Assembly: GCF_000359745.1 (NCBI RefSeq)
Contig: NZ_AQHN01000095.1
Location: 80,791 to 144,790, forward strand
Length of the DNA stretch: 64,000 bases
DNA from: Rhizobium freirei PRF 81
Lineage (GTDB): Bacteria > Pseudomonadota > Alphaproteobacteria > Rhizobiales > Rhizobiaceae
Reading direction: 5' to 3'
The notes below the pieces were generated by a model. The model was not told where the DNA came from and searched no databases. It was given only the letters and a program-made list of their open reading frames with translations. Shown here in pieces: positions 61,501 through 64,000 of the stretch. Position numbers and translations under genes: made by a program. The first letter of the stretch is position 1; each line of letters starts with the position of its first letter.

Positions 61501-61774
61501 GGCGCGCATAAGCTGGCCGGTCGGTCGGATAGACGAGCACCGAGAGATCGTCGGTGAGATCGAGCCGGCAGCCGACCACCAGCCGCACACCGAAATCCTT
61601 GGCCGCCTGATGAGCACGGACGATCCCCGCCAGGCTGTTGCGATCGACGATCGCCAGGGCCTCGATGCCGAGTTCGGCGGCCTGTGCAAACAATTCCTCG
61701 CAAGACGAAGCACCACGCAGGAAGGAAAAATGCGAGGTAACCTGCAGCTCGGCATAGCGTGGGATCGTCGTCAT
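58505..61774 (-). CDS. dnaE2: Error-prone DNA polymerase DnaE2 (ImuC)
   Basis: A 1089-residue C-family polymerase. PHP domain at the N-terminus (YAELQVTSHFSFLRGASS), then palm residues in EPPDIDVDFEHERREIVMQW, and a C-terminal OB-fold region ending PLPHGRGDEFHHGSP. It performs translesion synthesis with ImuA and ImuB during SOS. Its ATG overlaps the imuB stop by four bases. The C-terminal end is present again, degraded, at 31423-31755. Confidence 0.96.
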   Translation of the reverse strand: MTTIPRYAELQVTSHFSFLRGASSCEELFAQAAELGIEALAIVDRNSLAGIVRAHQAAKDFGVRLVVGCRLDLTDDLSVLVYPTDRPAYARLCRLLSLGKKRAGKAKCRIELSDLVAYGEGLIVVLIPDLADQSCALHLRRLRDAFGRDAYLALTLRRRPNDQLRLHQLSNMAAAMGVATVVTNDVLFHVPDRRILQDVVTCIRHNTTIDDAGFRRERHADRYLKPPDEMARLFPRYPEALARTIEIMERCRFSLDELAYQYPEERSHPELTPQETLERLTWEGAARRYPEGLPDKVRKTLEHELQLISKLDYAPYFLTVNSIVQFARSRDILCQGRGSAANSSVCYVLGVTSIDPDRNDLLFERFVSEERREPPDIDVDFEHERREIVMQWVFETYGRDHAALCSTVIRYRSKGAIRDVGKALGLSEDVTKMLSSQVWGWGEDIGEKHAEELNLNLGDRRLRLTLELARQLMGAPRHLSQHPGGFVLTRDRLDELVPIEPAAMVDRQVIEWDKDDIDIVKFMKVDVLALGMLSCMKHGFDLLGQHKGINLDLATIPPEDPRTYAMIRRADTLGTFQIESRAQMSMLPRIKPRTFYDLVIEVAIVRPGPIQGDMVHPYLRRREGKEDVIYPKPELEKVLGKTLGVPLFQEQAMRVAIECAGFSPGEADQLRRAMATFKHTGGVSKFGQKLIAGMVANGYEPEFAEKTFKQLEGFGSYGFPESHAASFALIAYASAWLKCWHPDVFCAALLNAQPMGFYAPAQIVRDARDHGVEVRPVCVNASRWDCTLEPTEDDGRFAVRLGLRMVKGLANTDAAKIVAARADDPFPSVDDLWRRAGVPAASLVELAEADAFQPSLRLARREALWAIKALRDEPLPLFAAASEREKATVPELDEPAVDLRPMTSGGEVVEDYGHVGLTLRSHPIAFLRADLAKRRIATCREAMQSRDGKWLEAAGLVLVRQRPGSAKGVMFITIEDESGIANLVVWVKTFEKYRRAVLGAGMLGVYGRIQREGEVAHLVAHRITDLSGELRSVGDRDDTFPLPHGRGDEFHHGSPTPDPRGLPKGPRPHDIVDPYLHLDEIRVKTRDFR

Positions 61775-63294
61775 CCGAATATCCCATGCAGGAACCATTG
61801 GCGGCTGCCGGTCTCGCCATGCTCACCGTCGCCGGACCGGAAGATCCAATATCGCTCGCCGGCATCGTCTTCGACCTGGAAGTAATCGCGCACGGCAGCA
61901 AGTTCCGCGTCTCGTTTCCACCATTCGCCAAACACGCGCTCCGGCCCGTCGGCGCGGCGCACGCGTCGACGGATGCCACGCCAGGTGAAGCTGACCGGCG
62001 GGTGATCAGGGACCATTGCAATGGTCTCGATCGGCTCGGGATGCGGAAGCAGTCGCACCGGCCGCGGCCAGTGATCGGGCCAGGTCTCGCCGCCGTCCGG
62101 CGACATCGGCGCGATACGCGTGACGGAGCGTTCGGGCACATCGCTGGCGACCGGCGTGAAGCGAAAGAGCCGCCGTTCGCCGATGCGGTTGCCGAGAATG
62201 TCGATCAGCCCGGACACGTCGGCCTCCGGCTCCTCGACCAGCGAGGAGATGACCTGCCGGGCGACGAGCGGCTCGGCAATGGTCGCCGTCAGCGACATGA
62301 TCTCGATGCCGAAGCCCGGATCGATGGTCTCGATCCGGTCGGTGAGCAATCGCGTCAGTTGCTTGATATCGCGGACCGGCTTCGCGGTGCCGGCGCGAAT
62401 TGCCTGGTAGGTGCTGTCGACCCGATGGAACAGGAGATCGATACGGCGGGTACCGAGGGCCTTTTCCTCGAGCAACCGACAGAGCTGGGCAACGAGTTTG
62501 GCGGTATATCGCGCGATCGTCTCGGCCGCGGCGATCGGTTCGCCGAAGGCGCGGCGGACTTCGATCAGCTCAGGCGTGCGCAGCGGATCGATCGGCTCGG
62601 CGACGGTACCCATGGCCTGGTCAAGGCGGCGGCCGAGCTCCGGCCCAAAGCGCAGCGTCAGCGGCGCCCGCGGCTGACGAGCCACCTCGCCGATCGTGTT
62701 GAAGCCCAACACACGAAGGCCGTCGACGATAGCTGGATCAAGCCGCAAGGCCGCGATCGGCAAACGGTGCATCGTCTCGGCCTGCGCCCCTGGCGGAACG
62801 ACGGAAGTCTGCTGTCCGAGAAACCGGGCGCAGGCATGTGCCGCACCCCAGGTGTCGGCAACTGCCGCCCGCGCGGCAATGCCCGAGTGGAAGAAGCGAT
62901 TGACCAAGCCCGACAGCATCAGTTCCTCACCACCATGCAGGTGATCGGCCCCGGTCGTGTCGATGACCAGGCCGTCCGGCGGATTGACGGCGACGATCGG
63001 CGCATAGCGCTGCAGCGCCCAAAGCGCCAGACGTTGAAGCGCCTCGGCGTCTGTGACCGGATCCGCGTCCATCATGACGAGACCGGTCACCAGCGCCTGC
63101 GCCTTCGTCGCCGGCATGCCGACCCACAAGCCTGCCGTGCGCGCAGCCTTGTCGGCGGCGAGCACGACGCGCCGGCGCTGCTGGCGGCCGACGAGAATGA
63201 GCGGCGTCTCAGGCGGAGGCGCGGCCTCGCCAAGCTTCCGCCTGAGACGATCCGTGGACCAGGTCGGAAGGAAGAGCGATACGACCCTTGGCAT
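61771..63294 (-). CDS. imuB: ImuB, inactive Y-family polymerase-like mutasome subunit
   Basis: A 507-residue protein with the DinB-like fold but starting MPRVVSLFLPTWSTDRLRRK, so the catalytic acidic motif of true Y polymerases is absent, as usual for ImuB. Mid-protein landmarks are VLAADKAARTAGLWVGMPAT and YAPIVAVNPPDGLVIDTTGA. It bridges DnaE2 to the beta clamp in other species. The ATG at 63294 with GGAAG upstream is chosen over the GTG at 63327. It overlaps imuA by 86 bases and dnaE2 by four. Confidence 0.93.
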   Translation of the reverse strand: MPRVVSLFLPTWSTDRLRRKLGEAAPPPETPLILVGRQQRRRVVLAADKAARTAGLWVGMPATKAQALVTGLVMMDADPVTDAEALQRLALWALQRYAPIVAVNPPDGLVIDTTGADHLHGGEELMLSGLVNRFFHSGIAARAAVADTWGAAHACARFLGQQTSVVPPGAQAETMHRLPIAALRLDPAIVDGLRVLGFNTIGEVARQPRAPLTLRFGPELGRRLDQAMGTVAEPIDPLRTPELIEVRRAFGEPIAAAETIARYTAKLVAQLCRLLEEKALGTRRIDLLFHRVDSTYQAIRAGTAKPVRDIKQLTRLLTDRIETIDPGFGIEIMSLTATIAEPLVARQVISSLVEEPEADVSGLIDILGNRIGERRLFRFTPVASDVPERSVTRIAPMSPDGGETWPDHWPRPVRLLPHPEPIETIAMVPDHPPVSFTWRGIRRRVRRADGPERVFGEWWKRDAELAAVRDYFQVEDDAGERYWIFRSGDGEHGETGSRQWFLHGIFG

Positions 63295-63970
63295 CGGGGG
63301 CTTCCACTTCAAAATCCGCACTTTCACCGGCCCGACAGCGGATGAGCTCGAGCAGCCAACGCGCCCGGCCGACGCCCGGAACCGGCAAGGGGGAGGACGG
63401 GAGCACGGAGACGCGCCACCGGGTGGCGGACGCCGTCGGCTGCCCGAAATCGGATGCCTCGGTCTGGCGCCGCCAGCGGCGGATGGCGATGCCGATCGTG
63501 CCGGAATTTTCCGCCGAGAGCTGCAGGCGGCGCGACGCGGTCATCGACAGACGCGCGAGTTCGCCGACCACGGCGCCGAGGCCGCCATGGCGTAGTCCCT
63601 CTTCCATGCATGAGAGCAGCGCCTTTTCGTCGCCCGCCTCGACATAGATGACACGGCCGGGCGACAGGCCGACCTGGGCGAGCGCCGGCGCAAAGAGATC
63701 GGCACGCGTCATGCACCAGAGCACCGGCCCCCTTGTGCGCGCGGCAACCGCCGCGGCAAACAGCGCGGTGGCGGCTCCATCGACCGCGCCATTGCCGCCG
63801 CCGGCAATCTCGTGCAAAGCACCAAGCGCCAGCCCTCCTTGTGGCAATCGGCCATCGATTTCGGGAACGCCGAAAGGCAGCACCAGCCGCCGCCGAATCT
63901 CCCCACCTTCCAGCCGCTCGATACGCTCGCGCAGCTCGGCGATAACAGGGTTGACGGCGTGGTCATGCAT
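63209..63970 (-). CDS. imuA: ImuA, RecA-like mutasome subunit
   Basis: A 253-residue protein related to RecA/SulA. MHDHAVNPVIAELRERIERL, then ALHEIAGGGNGAVDGAATAL, GPVLWCMTRADLFAPALAQ and YVEAGDEKALLSCMEEGLRH match ImuA. Start at the ATG 63970, with AAGGAGG about 12 bases upstream; a GTG at 63973 is one codon longer. It is the first gene of the imuA-imuB-dnaE2 operon; its promoter and any LexA box lie beyond the window edge. Confidence 0.9.
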   Translation of the reverse strand: MHDHAVNPVIAELRERIERLEGGEIRRRLVLPFGVPEIDGRLPQGGLALGALHEIAGGGNGAVDGAATALFAAAVAARTRGPVLWCMTRADLFAPALAQVGLSPGRVIYVEAGDEKALLSCMEEGLRHGGLGAVVGELARLSMTASRRLQLSAENSGTIGIAIRRWRRQTEASDFGQPTASATRWRVSVLPSSPLPVPGVGRARWLLELIRCRAGESADFEVEAPDAKGRIALPSDLVHGSSQAEAWRGRASA

Positions 63971-64000
63971 CACGAAATAGCGCCTCCTTGGGCTTTGCAA

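Noticed and set aside
61759..63345. 528-codon open frame on the plus strand opposite imuB
   Set aside because: It is antisense to a clear ImuB gene, arginine- and histidine-rich with no recognisable domain, and reflects high GC codon use.
1..64000. CRISPR arrays, tRNA or rRNA genes, phage genes
   Set aside because: No direct-repeat array, no cloverleaf-like or ribosomal sequence and no structural phage genes were recognised on either strand.

Overview
The window looks like a piece of an alphaproteobacterial genome of the Rhizobiales type (Rhizobium, Agrobacterium, Ensifer and relatives). The reasons are gene content (sarcosine oxidase, glycine betaine oxygenase, imuA-imuB-dnaE2, many carbohydrate ABC importers under LacI control) and moderately GC-rich codon use. 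Dense catabolic operons, transposon scars and an ImuABC cassette would suit a megaplasmid or chromid, but no replication gene or origin is visible, so that is inference.

Layout. (1) 1-4810, minus: an alpha-L-rhamnosidase (GH78), a sugar-binding protein and two permeases (the second cut by the window edge), opposite a LacI regulator (4946-5968), with a 48-bp perfect palindrome between them. (2) 6179-14826, minus: a second carbohydrate importer followed by a DUF1080/3-keto-disaccharide hydrolase-like protein, two Gfo/Idh/MocA oxidoreductases, a TolB-like propeller and a UPF0303 protein, opposite another LacI gene. (3) 16368-19435, plus: LysR, a second UPF0303-Gfo/Idh pair and a Dabb protein, then the remains of an MHS-type transporter. 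(4) 19952-26368, minus: Asp/Glu racemase, LysR, a polar amino-acid ABC importer and aspartate ammonia-lyase, which read as an aspartate uptake and catabolism unit. (5) 26853-31363: two HxlR/DoxX modules with NmrA/SDR, VOC and MAPEG proteins. (6) 31423-37289: a scarred zone with a dnaE2 relic, an IS6-family element with a frameshifted transposase, a LysR/DsbA/MoaF/MBL cluster, a dead SnoaL gene, a Tn3 transposase tail and a truncated kynureninase. (7) 37297-57374: a large glycine betaine, dimethylglycine and sarcosine demethylation island. It has soxBDAG, a dimethylglycine dehydrogenase-like flavoprotein, an oligopeptide-type ABC importer, an MttB-family methyltransferase, a TetR regulator, etfBA, purU and gbcAB. 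(8) 58505-63970, minus: imuA-imuB-dnaE2 mutasome.

How they work together. In region 7 the Rieske oxygenase GbcAB would turn betaine into dimethylglycine, the flavoprotein (with ETF as electron acceptor) would make sarcosine, and SoxBDAG would make glycine. One-carbon units would go to tetrahydrofolate and PurU would release formate. Five copies of a 16-bp motif, TGTWCA-N4-TGYAYA, lie in front of four transcription units here, including the TetR gene itself, and are the best candidate for a previously undescribed regulon operator. Regions 1-3 suggest import of plant glycosides, removal of rhamnose, and oxidation-based (3-keto) cleavage of the remainder.
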